Shown: one piece after another, positions 31,209 through 31,757 of the stretch
Layout: every line of letters starts with the position of its first letter
How positions within the stretch are numbered: the first letter of the stretch is position 1
Source: Frankiales bacterium
GTDB taxonomy: Bacteria > Actinomycetota > Actinomycetes > Mycobacteriales > SCTD01
Assembly: GCA_025966295.1 (NCBI GenBank)
Contig: JAOPVD010000145.1
Location: 1 to 31,757 of the forward strand
Length of the DNA: 31,757 nucleotides
Direction of reading: 5' to 3'
Position numbers and translations under genes: made by a program
Notes under the pieces: generated by a model
What the model saw: only the letters and a program-made list of their open reading frames with translations
The model's database searches: none
What the model was told of the DNA's origin: nothing

Positions 31209-31216
<8 letters not shown>
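30122..31216 (-). CDS. sufD: SufD Fe-S assembly scaffold protein
   Basis: A 364-residue SufD with the right-handed beta-helix core shared with SufB. Family segments include LVEHTAPSCKSRVTYKAAAQG (about 232-252), NRNLLLSDEARADSVPNLEI, GHASATGRFDDNQLFYLQSRGI (with the conserved histidine) and the C-terminal EARRMVVRGFFHEIVRRI. It forms the SufBC2D complex. The start appears to be TTG at 31216, with GGAGG 6 bases upstream, and overlaps the end of sufB by 8 bp. The stop shares one base with the Rieske start. Confidence 0.95.

Positions 31217-31757
<541 letters not shown>

Overview
The window comes from a chromosome of a high-GC actinomycete (Actinomycetota). The evidence is G/C-saturated third codon positions, frequent GTG starts, pervasive 1-4 nt gene overlaps, possible leaderless genes, a Suf operon of actinobacterial order carrying a Rieske ferredoxin, and a small single-HTH protein of a type I recall only from actinomycetes. 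I cannot fix the genus. I see no tRNA, rRNA, IS element, phage gene or CRISPR array. The region reads as ordinary core and accessory metabolism and not as a genomic island.

Left part (1-8050). The head of an EamA-type exporter runs off the left edge. Its leader is G-rich (G-quadruplex-like), and a 71-bp imperfect palindrome separates it from an acyl-CoA synthetase gene. A zinc-ribbon/SDR fusion gene is divergent from the synthetase. It is followed by a tightly overlapping set: a class II-like sirtuin, a low-molecular-weight phosphatase and a fructosamine-3-kinase-family kinase. The last two look like a protein-deglycation (repair) pair. Next come an atypical SDR, a 47-residue acidic microprotein, an aldo/keto reductase whose start overlaps the microprotein stop, and a tandem-GNAT acetyltransferase.

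Middle-left (8032-13816). On the minus strand lie an ABC exporter half-transporter, an acyl-CoA dehydrogenase, a 69-residue HTH protein and a GNAT protein. An orphan OmpR-type response regulator is divergent from the GNAT gene. It may be followed by a one-helix microprotein, and it converges on a hemerythrin-domain protein.

Centre (13837-22398). This is an alpha-glucoside utilisation locus. aglK (ATPase) and aglA (GH13 alpha-glucosidase) read leftward. A LacI-type regulator, aglE (binding lipoprotein), aglF and aglG (permeases) read rightward. Two LacI-type operators sit in the two regulatory gaps, and a 15-bp-stem hairpin lies between aglE and aglF. A GH1 beta-glucosidase converges on aglG, with the two reading frames overlapping by 11 bp.

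Right part (22395-31757). All genes read leftward: sufB (partial), sufD, Rieske ferredoxin, sufC, sufS, sufU, sufT, a SAM methyltransferase, an ABC-F ATPase, an FMN-dependent alpha-hydroxy-acid oxidase, a DUF4032 kinase-like protein and the GH1 enzyme. The Suf genes overlap or abut, so they should form one transcript that builds and delivers Fe-S clusters.
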